From positions 928,001 through 992,000 of the forward strand of contig JACKLZ010000002.1 in the NCBI GenBank assembly GCA_024235675.1: DNA of 64,000 nucleotides, read 5' to 3'. The DNA is from Zoogloeaceae bacterium. GTDB taxonomy: Bacteria > Pseudomonadota > Gammaproteobacteria > Burkholderiales > Rhodocyclaceae. Shown here one piece after another: positions 10,133 through 19,109 of this stretch. Position 1 is the stretch's first letter. Every line of letters begins with the position of its first letter. The notes under the pieces are model-generated. The model had not been told where the DNA came from. It saw nothing but the letters and a program-made list of their open reading frames with translations, and made no database searches. The position numbers and the translations under genes are program-made.

Positions 10133-10235
10133 GGCATGGCGTCAATCGACTCGCCCGAGCAGAGAACGACGACACGCCCCCGGCTCCCCCGGCCGATTGT
10201 CCCCGGCGTTTACGGGCGCCAGCGCTAAAGCCCCC

Positions 10236-11156
10236 ATGAGACGCTCAGGCACCCGCCTTCTTCGCGCGCTTGTCATGCTGCTGTGCTGCATGGCCGGATC
10301 GCTGATGGCGGCGCCAAGCGTCTACCTCATCCTGAGCGGCGACGCAGAAGCCTACCAACGCACGGCGCAAACTGCGGCTGATACCCTGCAGGCCAGCCTC
10401 CCCGGTGTGGAAACGATCCGCACCGACATCGACAGTCTCGACGCCCAAACGCCGCAGCCAGACGACGTGCTGATCGCCATCGGCACACGGGCTGCGCAGA
10501 TATTGTCGCAGCGGCCCGACCAGCGGCTCATCTGCTCGCTGCTCACCGAGCAAAGCTACGGCGCCTTGCCGCCGGCCACCTCGGGCCAGCGCACCGCGGT
10601 TTTCATCGACCAACCCGTCTCCCGACAATTGGCACTGATTCGCGCCGGCCTGCCCGAATGGTCGCGCATCGCAATCGTGCACGGCGCCGAGTCGCGCGAT
10701 TTCGTCAAAGACATCAGCGCGGCCGCCCCCGCTCTTGGCCTGACCGTCAGCGCCGCCAAGGTCTCCAGCAATCAGACGCTATACAACGCCCTGCAGACGG
10801 TGCTGGTCTCGCCGTCCGTACTGCTCGCCGTCCCGGATCCAAAAGTATTCAACAATTTCACCATCCAGAACGTCCTGCTCACCGCCTACCGGCACCGCTC
10901 CCCGGTCATCGGCTTTTCGCCTGCCTATGTCCGCGCGGGCGCCGTCATGGCGGTGTACTCCAGCCCCGAGCAGATGGGTCAGCAAGCCGCGGAAATGGCC
11001 GTGCAAAGCCTTCTCGGAAACCCCTTGCCCGAGGCCAGGCACCCCGCCTACTTCTCGGTCAGCGTCAATCCGCACGTGGCGCGCTCGCTGTCCATCGATC
11101 TGCCCGATGCCGCCACACTCGAGGCGCAGATTCGCCGCCAGGAGGGCGCACGGTGA
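10236..11156 (+). CDS. Periplasmic binding protein, ABC-type (TrpX-like)
   Basis: The 306-residue protein has a signal peptide (LLRALVMLLCCMAGSLMAAP) and a type I periplasmic binding fold resembling ABC_sub_bind/TrpX-like proteins: VLIAIGTRAAQILSQRP, then IAIVHGAESRDFVKDISAA, then SPSVLLAVPDPKVFN and GFSPAYVRAGAVMAVYSSPE. No permease or ATPase gene follows. Its stop codon overlaps the GTG of the hybrid kinase (GTGA), so translation is coupled. This context suggests a ligand-binding partner of the kinase rather than a transporter component. Start 10236 has no strong ribosome binding site but gives a proper signal peptide. Confidence 0.85.
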   Translation: MRRSGTRLLRALVMLLCCMAGSLMAAPSVYLILSGDAEAYQRTAQTAADTLQASLPGVETIRTDIDSLDAQTPQPDDVLIAIGTRAAQILSQRPDQRLICSLLTEQSYGALPPATSGQRTAVFIDQPVSRQLALIRAGLPEWSRIAIVHGAESRDFVKDISAAAPALGLTVSAAKVSSNQTLYNALQTVLVSPSVLLAVPDPKVFNNFTIQNVLLTAYRHRSPVIGFSPAYVRAGAVMAVYSSPEQMGQQAAEMAVQSLLGNPLPEARHPAYFSVSVNPHVARSLSIDLPDAATLEAQIRRQEGAR

Positions 11157-13072
11157 TCCAGTCCTGGGGGATCCGCGCCCGCGTCATTCTGGTGGCCGTC
11201 GTGCCGGCCATCGTGCTGGCCGTGTTCATGACGATCTACTACACCCACTCGCGCATCGCCGACCTCGAAGAGGCCTACCGGGATCGGGGCCGCGCCTTTG
11301 CCCGGCAGATTGCCAGCGCAACCGAGTACGCCGTCTTCTCGAACAACCGCGAAGACATACGCCGCCTGCTCGATGGCACCCGCGCCGAAGAAGGCGTTCG
11401 CGGCATCATGATCGCCGACACCGCCGGCCAGGAACTGGCGCGCAGTGGCGTCATTTCCGTCGACGTTCCCCTGCGTCGGCCGACCCAATCCGTCGACGAA
11501 GCCTTCGGTCAAACACTGCGCTTCTACGAACCGATCCTGCCCACCCGGCTCGACGTCGACCTCGTCGCCTTCAACGAAGTCCAGCAAGGCAGCAGCACCC
11601 AGCAACTTGGCGTCGTCACCCTTGATCTGTCCCGCACCCGGCTGGACGCGCAACGCGACGCGCTCCTCTGGACCGGTCTGTCGGCACTCATGCTGGTGCT
11701 CGCCGGCAGCGTGCTGCTGGCCATTCGCATGAGTCAGGGCGTCAGCCAGCCCATCCGCAACATCGCCGAAGCGGTTGGCCGGATTGGTGCCGGACGCCTG
11801 AACGAGCGCGTCGAGGTGCGGGGCGGCGGCAGTCTCAGCCGCCTGGCCGTCGGCGTCAACGACATGGCCGAACGCCTCCAGAGCGCCCGCGACGACATGA
11901 CCCGGCGCATCGCCGAGGCCACATCCGAACTGCGCGCACGCAAGGAAGAAGCCGAGCGCGCAGACATCGCCAAGTCCCGCTTTCTGGCCGCCGCCAGCCA
12001 CGACCTGCGCCAGCCGATGCATGCGCTCGGCCTGTTCATTGCCGAGCTCAGCGAAAAAGACCACCCCCAGGCCACACACCGCCTCGTGCGCCAGATTGCC
12101 GCCTCCGCCGAGGCCATGGAAAACCTGCTCGACAGCCTGCTCGACATCTCCCGACTCGACGCCGGAGCGCTGCAGCCGAACATCCAGCCCACGCCCGTGC
12201 AACCCATTCTCGATCGCATCGCCAACGACTTCCACATCTGGGCCGAAGAGCGTCACCTGCGGCTTCGGGTGCGCCCCTGCCCGCACTGGATCGCCACCGA
12301 CCCCCTGCTGTTCGAACGCATTCTGTCCAACCTGGTCAGCAACGCCATCCGCTACACCGATCAGGGCAGCATCCTTATCGCCTGCCGCCCCGAGCGGGAC
12401 CTTCTCCGCATCGAAGTCCGCGACAACGGTCGAGGGATCGAGAGCGACGCCCAGGAGCTGATCTTTCAAGAATTCGTCCAACTCGACAATCCTGAGCGTG
12501 CTCGCAGCAAGGGGCTTGGCCTCGGCCTGGCCATCGTCCGCCGACTCACCCAGCTCCTCAATCACCGCCTGAGCCTGCGCTCGGGACCTGGCTGGGGCTC
12601 GGTGTTCGGCGTCAGCGCCCGACGCGTCCCGGCCGAAGCGTCGGCCACGATTGCCCCCACCGACCGCCAGCCGGGCAGCCTGCAGAACGTCCGGATCGCC
12701 ATTCTCGATGACGACCCGCTCGCCCTTGAAAGCCTCAACAGCCTGCTGTGCTCATGGGGTTGCGACGTCACCTCGGCCGCCATGCCGTCTGCGCTGCTTG
12801 ACGTCCTCGCCGGCGCCCCCATGCCCGACATCCTGATTACCGATTACCGCCTGCAAGAGCACCAGACCGGACTCGACGTCATCGGCAGCCTGCGCAACGC
12901 CTTTGGTCAGCGCCTGCGGGCCATCCTGATCAGCGGTGACACCGCCCCCGAACCCGCCGAGCGCGCGCGGGCGGCGGGCGTCCCACTCCTGCACAAGCCA
13001 GTGCGCCCCGCCAAATTGCGCGCACTGGTACAACGGATGCTTGGCGACGACGCATCAGCAGACGACCGCTAG
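11153..13072 (+). CDS. Hybrid sensor histidine kinase with C-terminal receiver
   Basis: The 639-residue membrane kinase has a TM helix at about 10-27, a periplasmic region of about 145 residues, a second TM helix (ALMLVLAGSVLLAIRM), a HAMP domain (PIRNIAEAVGRIGAGRLNE), and HisKA with His283 in AASHDLRQPMHALGLF. The HATPase_c has N-box SNLVSNAIRYT, DNGRGI and KGLGLGLAIVRRL, and the C-terminal receiver has Asp564 in ILITDYRL. The GTG start overlaps the stop of the binding-protein gene by the tetranucleotide GTGA. It likely senses the bound ligand in the periplasm and signals through the divergent LuxR-type regulator; that pairing is inferred. Confidence 0.92.
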   Translation: MIQSWGIRARVILVAVVPAIVLAVFMTIYYTHSRIADLEEAYRDRGRAFARQIASATEYAVFSNNREDIRRLLDGTRAEEGVRGIMIADTAGQELARSGVISVDVPLRRPTQSVDEAFGQTLRFYEPILPTRLDVDLVAFNEVQQGSSTQQLGVVTLDLSRTRLDAQRDALLWTGLSALMLVLAGSVLLAIRMSQGVSQPIRNIAEAVGRIGAGRLNERVEVRGGGSLSRLAVGVNDMAERLQSARDDMTRRIAEATSELRARKEEAERADIAKSRFLAAASHDLRQPMHALGLFIAELSEKDHPQATHRLVRQIAASAEAMENLLDSLLDISRLDAGALQPNIQPTPVQPILDRIANDFHIWAEERHLRLRVRPCPHWIATDPLLFERILSNLVSNAIRYTDQGSILIACRPERDLLRIEVRDNGRGIESDAQELIFQEFVQLDNPERARSKGLGLGLAIVRRLTQLLNHRLSLRSGPGWGSVFGVSARRVPAEASATIAPTDRQPGSLQNVRIAILDDDPLALESLNSLLCSWGCDVTSAAMPSALLDVLAGAPMPDILITDYRLQEHQTGLDVIGSLRNAFGQRLRAILISGDTAPEPAERARAAGVPLLHKPVRPAKLRALVQRMLGDDASADDR

Positions 13073-13182
13073 CCATCCGCTGCATCGGCAGCCCCGCCAC
13101 GATCAAATGTTGCCATGCACCATGCATTTGGGTGCTGGCTCAGCTAAGATCAACGCTCACACTGACACCCACGGAGCCCGCA

Positions 13183-13818
13183 ATGAGCCACGAATCCTCG
13201 TCCGACCCCCTCGATTTTGTGCGCAACATGTGGAGCGGCATGGGCTTCTCACTGCCCGGCATGGTCACGCCCACGCTGGATGTAGACGAACTCGAAAAGC
13301 GCATCACCGACATGAAGGCCGTCGAAGGCTGGCTCAAGATGAATCTCAACATGCTGCAAATGAGCATCCAGGGCCTCGAGATGCAGCATGCCACCCTGAC
13401 CACGATCAAGGCCATGGGCGAAGCCACCCGCCAGAAAGGCCCGGACGTTGCCGATTCCGGAGCCTCGGCGGCCACCAATCCCTTCAACAACGCCGCCTTG
13501 TGGTCATGGCTGCAAGCCATGAGTGGCGCAGCACCCGCCGAAGCGGCCCCCCAGGCGGCACCACAGAGCGAGGCGCCAACATCCACTGCAGAAGGCGGCA
13601 ATCCGTTTGCCGACGTCGCCGCGGCAGCAACCAACGCGGCAGCCAGCGCCGCGATGTGGCCCTGGCAATTGATGCCCGAGAAAGCGCCCGAAAAAAAGAC
13701 CGCGCCGACCAAAAAACCGGCGGCTAAAAAGCCCGCAAGCAGCGCCCGCGCAAAGCCTGCCGCCGCGCGCGCACCCGCCGCCAAGAAGCCGGCTGCCACA
13801 CCCCGCAAAAAAACCTGA
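13183..13818 (+). CDS. PhaM-like polyhydroxyalkanoate granule-associated protein
   Basis: The 211-residue protein has an N-terminal domain (DPLDFVRNMWSGMGFSLPGM, then LDVDELEKRITDMKAVEGWL, then NMLQMSIQGLEMQHATL) like PhaM, which activates PHA synthase and links granules to the nucleoid in Ralstonia-type betaproteobacteria. An Ala/Pro-rich linker leads to a histone-H1-like tail rich in Lys, Ala and Pro (KKTAPTKKPAAKKPASSARA and on), which fits nucleoid binding. Start 13183 has GGAG upstream. No other pha gene is in the window. Confidence 0.85.
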   Translation: MSHESSSDPLDFVRNMWSGMGFSLPGMVTPTLDVDELEKRITDMKAVEGWLKMNLNMLQMSIQGLEMQHATLTTIKAMGEATRQKGPDVADSGASAATNPFNNAALWSWLQAMSGAAPAEAAPQAAPQSEAPTSTAEGGNPFADVAAAATNAAASAAMWPWQLMPEKAPEKKTAPTKKPAAKKPASSARAKPAAARAPAAKKPAATPRKKT

Positions 13819-13879
13819 GCACGCGACGCGCGCAGCACGCCACAAAAGCACCGAGCCCGGCATCATCAGCGAGGTGCGT

Positions 13880-14776
13880 CTAGCCGCGCAGCAGGCCGAG
13901 CCAGAACGTCAGTGAAGGCACGGCCAGCAGTGTGGTGGCGGAGATCAGCCACGCCACCCCCGGCCCGTCGCCGCCCATTCGCATCGCCAGAATGTAGGCC
14001 GATGACGCGGACGGCAGCGCGGCGAACATCACCGCCACATCGCGCGCCACGCCGGACAAGCCCAGCCACGGACCAACAAACCACACCACGGCGGGCAGGC
14101 ACAACAATTTGACCGCCATGATCCACACCGAACCCGCCCAGCGGCCACCCGCCTGCCCCCAGCGCAGCGCCGCGCCCACCGCCAGCAGGCCCAGCGCAAT
14201 CGATGCGTCGGCCAGGCGAGTCAGAAACGACTGAGCCGGCACCGCCAGCGTCCCGCCAAGCAGATTGAACGCCAAGCCGGCGAGGGTTGCCAGGATCAAT
14301 GGATTTTTTGCCAGCTCGCGAAACACCCCGCCCTGACCATGGCGCGCCATCAAACCGACGGCCATGACATTGGCGAAGGGCACCATGGTGCCGCACAACA
14401 CACCCATGGTCGCGAGACCCTCGGCACCGTGCACTTTTCCGGCAATTGCCATGCCGATGTAGGTATTGAACCGAAAGGCGCATTGCACGCGCGACGCGAA
14501 ACCCATCGACGACAGCCCGGCAAACGGCCGCGCCGCGAGGCCCAGGAGAAACCCCGACCCCATCACCACCAAACCCGCCAGAAACAGCGGCAAGGTGGTG
14601 TCCAGATCAATCTGCGCACGCGCCAGGGCGCCGAACAAAAGCGCCGGAAACAACACGAAATACACCAGCTTCTCAAGCCCCGGCCAGAAGCCCTCACCGA
14701 AACCGCCATAGCGACGCAGCAGCGCGCCCAGCAAAATCAGCGAAAAATCCGGTAGCAGAAGCAGGAAGGTGTCCAT
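13880..14776 (-). CDS. AEC (auxin efflux carrier) family transporter
   Basis: The 298-residue integral membrane protein has about ten hydrophobic segments (FLLLLPDFSLILLGALLRRY at the N-terminus, then VYFVLFPALLFGALARAQ, ending LISATTLLAVPSLTFWLGLL). The NTYIGMAIAG stretch and the conserved half-helices fit the AEC/MdcF family of organic-acid efflux or uptake carriers. Substrate unknown. The ATG at 14776 begins the first helix. It is convergent with the PhaM-like gene, with 61 bp between them. Confidence 0.85.
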   Translation of the reverse strand: MDTFLLLLPDFSLILLGALLRRYGGFGEGFWPGLEKLVYFVLFPALLFGALARAQIDLDTTLPLFLAGLVVMGSGFLLGLAARPFAGLSSMGFASRVQCAFRFNTYIGMAIAGKVHGAEGLATMGVLCGTMVPFANVMAVGLMARHGQGGVFRELAKNPLILATLAGLAFNLLGGTLAVPAQSFLTRLADASIALGLLAVGAALRWGQAGGRWAGSVWIMAVKLLCLPAVVWFVGPWLGLSGVARDVAVMFAALPSASSAYILAMRMGGDGPGVAWLISATTLLAVPSLTFWLGLLRG

Positions 14777-14967
14777 GAGCGCGAGGATACCTGCGCGCCG
14801 CCTTGGGGGCATCTGAAACTGCGATGAAAGTCTTGTCGCGCACTCCGGTCTGCGCTGCCGGCAGGGGAGCGAGTGTCAGCGCGGGACGAACGCCCTTGTG
14901 GCGCTACGCGGGCGCGATATGCCCGCGGGCCTTGGCGTACTGCACCGAGCCACGCCTTGAGCGCGGC

Positions 14968-16113
14968 CTACCGCACGCCGGCCGATCGAGCGGCACGCGC
15001 GCGAAGTTCTTCACTATCCGCGTCGGCCACGGGCGCCGGCCTCGCCTCGCCCAAGGCATGGTCGCTGAGGCCAAACGGCGGCGCAAACTGGCGAATGCCG
15101 CCGACCTCTACCACCATGCCGCGCGCCTGGATCTGCGGATGCTGCAGGCTTTCGTGCAGCCGGAGCACGGGCGTGACACAGCAATCGACCGTATCGAACA
15201 CCGCCGTCCAGTGAGCCAGGGACTGGGTGCGGAATATGGCTTCGAGTTGCGCCCGCGCATACGCACCGTCGGCACCACGGCGCAGGTGATACGGCTTGAG
15301 ATCGGGACGGCCGAGCGTGTCGCAGGTCAGCTGCCAGAATTTTTCTTCGAGCGCGCCGACCGCCATGTACCGCCGGTCCTGCGTTTCATACACACCGTAG
15401 CAAGGCACACCACCGGTGAGCAGATCGTCGCCGCGGGGGCGGGTTTCGCCTTCGGCCAGCACCTCGGCCATCGGGAAGATCGCATGCGCCAGCGCCGCGT
15501 CGGTCATGGCCACATCGACCTGCCGGCCGCGGCCATTGGCGCGCGCGTCGATCACCGCCGCCAACACCCCCACCAAGGAGGTCAGCGTGCCGCCGAGCAG
15601 ATCGGCGATCTGCAGATTGCTCATCGCCGGCGCCCCACCCGCAACGCCCATCTGGTCGAGCACGCCAGCGTAGCCAAGATAGTTGATGTCGTGCCCGGCG
15701 CGCTGCGCGTAGGGGCCGGTCTGACCATAGCCGCTGATGCTGGCGTAGACCAGCCGCGGGTTGCGTGCGCTGAGCGTGGCATAGTCAAGACCGAGCTTGG
15801 CCATCACGCCGGGGCGGAAACCTTCGACAAGAATGTCGGCGGTGTCGACGAGACCCAGCAGCACCGCCTTGTCGGCCGCATCCTTGAGGTCGAGCACCAG
15901 ACTCTTCTTGTTGCGATTGACCAGCTGAAAGAAGTAGCTGGTGTCGCCGTGCATAGCGCCCATGGTGCGGGCGTAGTCGCCCGCGCCAGGGTCTTCGATC
16001 TTGATGACCTCCGCGCCCAGGTCACCCAGATGCATGGTGGCCAGCGGGCCGGGCAGCAAGCGGGTCAGGTCGAGGACGGTGAGCCCGGCCAGCGGTTTGG
16101 CGCGTTCAGTCAA
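14968..16113 (-). CDS. CaiB/BaiF CoA-transferase family protein (AMACR-like)
   Basis: The 381-residue protein shows the family III CoA-transferase/racemase pattern: PLAGLTVLDLTRLLPGPLAT near the N-terminus, LGAEVIKIEDPGAGDYAR, NRNKKSLVLDLKD, VLVEGFRPGVMAKLGLDY-like ILVEGFRPG, then SISGYGQTGPYAQRAGHDIN. The last motif carries the GxGQ/Asp region of alpha-methylacyl-CoA racemases. It would epimerise or transfer CoA on branched acyl-CoAs. The start appears to be TTG at 16113, with AGGAG upstream. It lies 9 nt after the carbonic anhydrase gene and is the last gene of the ligase/Liv operon. Confidence 0.88.
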   Translation of the reverse strand: MTERAKPLAGLTVLDLTRLLPGPLATMHLGDLGAEVIKIEDPGAGDYARTMGAMHGDTSYFFQLVNRNKKSLVLDLKDAADKAVLLGLVDTADILVEGFRPGVMAKLGLDYATLSARNPRLVYASISGYGQTGPYAQRAGHDINYLGYAGVLDQMGVAGGAPAMSNLQIADLLGGTLTSLVGVLAAVIDARANGRGRQVDVAMTDAALAHAIFPMAEVLAEGETRPRGDDLLTGGVPCYGVYETQDRRYMAVGALEEKFWQLTCDTLGRPDLKPYHLRRGADGAYARAQLEAIFRTQSLAHWTAVFDTVDCCVTPVLRLHESLQHPQIQARGMVVEVGGIRQFAPPFGLSDHALGEARPAPVADADSEELRARAARSAGVR

Positions 16114-16122
16114 GTCGTGCTC

Positions 16123-16728
16123 CTATTTGGGGTGGCGCGGGCGCGAGGCCTGCACGCTGATGCCGCCGGTGTCCATGTCATACACCCAACCATGTACCGC
16201 CAGATTGCCGGCATCGACGGCGCGCGCCACGAAGGGATAGGCCAGCAGATGCTCCATCTGCAGGCTGACGTTTTCTTCCACGATCAGGCGATGGCGCTGC
16301 ACCGCACCGAGCGGCTCGCGACCGGTGAGCAGTCGTCCGTCCACGCGATGGGCCGCCTCGCGCGCACTGTTCAGCCAGATCGGGACGTACTGGTCGTGCT
16401 CACTGGCGTTGTCGAGCGCCAGAATGCCGCCGCAACCGTAATGACCGCAGATGACGATGTCGGGAATATTGAGGTGATTGATCGAGAATTCGAGCACCGC
16501 CGACAGGTTCCAGTCGGCGCCAGCCACGATGTTGGCCACGTTCCGATGCACGAAGATCTCGCCGGGGCGCGTCTGGGTGATGGTGTTCACCGGCACCCGG
16601 GAGTCCGAGCAGCCGATCCACAGCACCGTCGGGTGCTGCGCCTTGGACAACTCCGCGAAATACGGGCGTTCGCGCTCGAACACCGTTTCGACAAAACGAC
16701 GATTGCCCTGAAGCAAGTCGTTGATCAT
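16123..16728 (-). CDS. can: Beta-carbonic anhydrase
   Basis: Catalyses reversible hydration of CO2. The 201-residue protein has the zinc-binding pattern of beta-class enzymes: CSDSR (Cys and the Asp-Arg dyad) near residue 40 and HYGCGG (His and second Cys) near 98, plus FVHRNVANIV. The ATG at 16728 is chosen over the GTG at 16734 because GGGAGG lies at the right distance from it. It is embedded between a PaaK-type ligase and a CoA-transferase, an unusual neighbourhood that suggests bicarbonate supply to acyl-CoA metabolism, though this is inferred. Confidence 0.95.
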   Translation of the reverse strand: MINDLLQGNRRFVETVFERERPYFAELSKAQHPTVLWIGCSDSRVPVNTITQTRPGEIFVHRNVANIVAGADWNLSAVLEFSINHLNIPDIVICGHYGCGGILALDNASEHDQYVPIWLNSAREAAHRVDGRLLTGREPLGAVQRHRLIVEENVSLQMEHLLAYPFVARAVDAGNLAVHGWVYDMDTGGISVQASRPRHPK

Positions 16729-16804
16729 GCGCACCTCCCGCAGCGGCTGGATTCAGCGATCAATCCGTATGCTCTCCGCCGCGGTGGCATCTGTCCGGCG
16801 CGTA

Positions 16805-18034
16805 TTACTCGTAGGTCCGCACGTCGTCAATGACCTTGCCATCGTTGGGCAGTGAGCCGATCGAGCAGAATTCGACCTCGCCGCGCAGCTTGGTTAACTC
16901 ACGCAGGCTGGCGACGATGCCGGCTTGCAGCGCGTCGCCTCCGGCCGCTTCACACTTGAGCGTCATGCGATCGGTCAGGTCGGGGTTGTCGACCACCAGG
17001 CGCGCACGAACGATTTCGGGATGGCGCTTGGCGACCGCCGCGACCTGCCCCGGATGCACAAACATGCCCTTGATCTTGGTGGTCTGATCGGCCCGCCCCA
17101 TCCAGCCCTTGATGCGCTGGTTGGTCCGCCCGCAGGGGCTGGCGCCCGGCAACACGGCAGAGAGGTCGCCAGTGCCAAAACGGATCAGCGGATAGTCGGG
17201 ATTGAACGTGGTCACCACCACCTCGCCGACCTCACCTTCGGCCACCGGGTCGCCCGTGCCGGGGCGAACAATCTCGACCAACACGTCTTCATCAATCACC
17301 AAACCCTCGCGCGCCGGTGTCTCGTAGGCGATCAGACCGATATCCGCAGTGGCATACGCCTGGTAGGCGTGAATGCCACGCGCTGCCAGCGCATCGCGCT
17401 GGCTCGGCGGAAAGGCCTCGCCCGACACAAAGGCTTTGCTCAGACTGAGTGCGATACCCGCCTCGTCCGCCTTCTCGAGCAGGATGCGCAAGAAGGACGG
17501 GGTACCGGTATAGGCCACAGGCTGCAGATCGAGCATGGCCGCCAGTTGCTGTTCGGTCTGGCCGACGCCGCCGGGAAACACCGAGCACCCAATCGCATGG
17601 GCGCCGGTTTCCATCATCGAGCCGGCCGGGGTCATGTGATACGAAAAAGTGTTGTGCACCAGATCGCCTTCACGGAAACCCGCAGCGAACAGCGCACGCG
17701 CCATCCGCCAGTAGTTCTCGCGCGCGCCTTCGGGCTCGTAGAGCGGGCCCGGCGAGGCAAAAACACGTGCGCAGGAAGCCCCCCACTGGATGGCGGAAAA
17801 ACCACCGAAGGGGCGCGCCGCCTTTTGCAGCTCAAGCAACTCCGACTTACGCGTGACGGGCAATGCCGCCAGCGCCTCACGCGTGGTGATGGTGCCCGGA
17901 TCGACGGCCGCCAGCAGACTCGCAAACGCCGTGGTCTTGGCCTTTGCGTGCTGAATCTGCTTGGGCAGACGGGCCAGCAAGTCCCGCTCACGCTCGGCAG
18001 GGTCGCGGTGTTCTCTGGCGTCGAAGAAGTTCAT
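16805..18034 (-). CDS. PaaK-type phenylacetate-CoA ligase family protein
   Basis: The 409-residue adenylate-forming enzyme resembles phenylacetate-CoA ligases: SYHMTPAGSMMETGAHAIGC, TGTPSFLRILLEKADEAG, the A5-like AYATADIGLIAYE, then GEVVVTTFNPDYPLIRFGTG with DLSAVLPG, and the hinge IKGWMGRADQTTKIKGMFVH. It would activate an aromatic or short acid with ATP and CoA. It lies in a minus-strand operon with a Liv-type importer, so the imported compound is a plausible substrate. Start 18034 (MNFFDAREH) is preferred to 18055 by family resemblance. The substrate cannot be fixed from sequence. Confidence 0.87.
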   Translation of the reverse strand: MNFFDAREHRDPAERERDLLARLPKQIQHAKAKTTAFASLLAAVDPGTITTREALAALPVTRKSELLELQKAARPFGGFSAIQWGASCARVFASPGPLYEPEGARENYWRMARALFAAGFREGDLVHNTFSYHMTPAGSMMETGAHAIGCSVFPGGVGQTEQQLAAMLDLQPVAYTGTPSFLRILLEKADEAGIALSLSKAFVSGEAFPPSQRDALAARGIHAYQAYATADIGLIAYETPAREGLVIDEDVLVEIVRPGTGDPVAEGEVGEVVVTTFNPDYPLIRFGTGDLSAVLPGASPCGRTNQRIKGWMGRADQTTKIKGMFVHPGQVAAVAKRHPEIVRARLVVDNPDLTDRMTLKCEAAGGDALQAGIVASLRELTKLRGEVEFCSIGSLPNDGKVIDDVRTYE

Positions 18035-18120
18035 AGGATTCCTTGGTTCGGTCAATACGGGCCCGGCGCACGCATCGCGCGAGGCCAGCCGCAGTCACGA
18101 GCAAAGCCCGCGAGAACGGA

Positions 18121-18963
18121 TCAGGACAGCCAGCGCTTGCGACGACGATAGTGTTTGACGTCGCGGAAGCTCTTGCGTCCTTCGCCCGACAGACCCAGGT
18201 AGAACTCTTTCACGTCCTCGTTGGTGGCCAGATACTGCGCCTCGCCTTCCATCACGATGCGGCCGTTTTCGAGAATGTAGCCAAAGTCGGCATAGCGCAG
18301 CGCGACCATGGTGTTCTGCTCGGCGAGCAGGAAGCTCACATTCTCTTTCTTGTTGAGGTCCTTCACGATCTCGAAGATCTCTTCGACGATCTGCGGCGCC
18401 AGGCCCATGGAGGGCTCGTCGAGCAGCACCATCTCGGGGTTGGCCATGATGGCGCGACCAATGGCGCACATCTGTTGCTCACCGCCCGAGGTGTAGCCCG
18501 CCTGGGAGCTACGACGCGTCTTGAGACGCGGGAAGTAGTCATAGACCATGTCGAGCGAGCGCTTGATGCCGGCGCTGCCATCGCCCCGGGTGTAGGCACC
18601 GGTGAGCAGATTCTCTTCAATGGTCAGGTGGCCGAAGCAGTGACGGCCTTCCATCACCTGGATCACGCCACGCTTGACGAGGTCGGCCGGCGTCATCTGA
18701 TCGATGCGCGCGCCCTTGAATTCGATATTGCCCTTGGTCACATCGCCACGCTCTGCGCGCAGCAGGTTCGAGATGGATTTGAGCGTTGTGCTCTTGCCGG
18801 CGCCGTTGGCACCGAGCAAGGCAACGATCTTGCCTTTCGGGACGACAAGGGATACCCCCTTGAGGACCAGAATGACGTGGTCGTAAATGACCTCGACGTT
18901 GTTGACGCTGAGGTAGGGTGCGGCCTCGATGGCCGCGGCAGTATTCTGCATTGTCATTGTCAT
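18121..18963 (-). CDS. livF: Liv-type ABC transporter ATP-binding protein, LivF-like
   Basis: The 280-residue ATPase has Walker A GANGAGKST, an ABC signature region TSGGEQQMCAIGRAIMANPE, Walker B MVLLDEPSMGL and H-loop in LLAEQNTMVAL. This pattern is typical of LivF in branched-chain amino-acid-type importers. Three in-frame ATGs cluster at 18963, 18957 and 18951; 18963 is given. A strong hairpin at 19016-19051 lies between this gene and the binding-protein gene. The C-terminus (SFRDVKHYRRRKRWLS) is basic and longer than in classical LivF. Confidence 0.93.
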   Translation of the reverse strand: MTMTMQNTAAAIEAAPYLSVNNVEVIYDHVILVLKGVSLVVPKGKIVALLGANGAGKSTTLKSISNLLRAERGDVTKGNIEFKGARIDQMTPADLVKRGVIQVMEGRHCFGHLTIEENLLTGAYTRGDGSAGIKRSLDMVYDYFPRLKTRRSSQAGYTSGGEQQMCAIGRAIMANPEMVLLDEPSMGLAPQIVEEIFEIVKDLNKKENVSFLLAEQNTMVALRYADFGYILENGRIVMEGEAQYLATNEDVKEFYLGLSGEGRKSFRDVKHYRRRKRWLS

Positions 18964-19015
18964 GTCTCTGCCGACTTGGTGTTGCCCCTCCTCCCCCGCA
19001 AACTGCTCAAGAGAG

Positions 19016-19051
19016 GGTCCGCCGAACGCACCGCGATGCGCTCGGCGGACC
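19016..19051. terminator. Hairpin between the binding-protein gene and livF
   Basis: GGTCCGCCGA pairs perfectly with TCGGCGGACC around a loop that itself can pair (CGCA/TGCG). It lies 59 nt after the stop codon of the highly expressed binding-protein gene. It probably reduces read-through or protects the upstream mRNA. There is no T-run on the minus strand. Confidence 0.55.
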
Positions 19052-19109
19052 TCCCCCATTCGGGGAAGGCCCCGCACAGCCGCCCAGGCGGCCGTGCGTG
19101 CCCTTGCAA

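Noticed and set aside
14803..16833. A 676-residue open frame on the plus strand antisense to the CoA-transferase and carbonic anhydrase genes
   Set aside because: The product is low-complexity and has no domain, while the minus-strand genes have clear catalytic motifs and ribosome binding sites.
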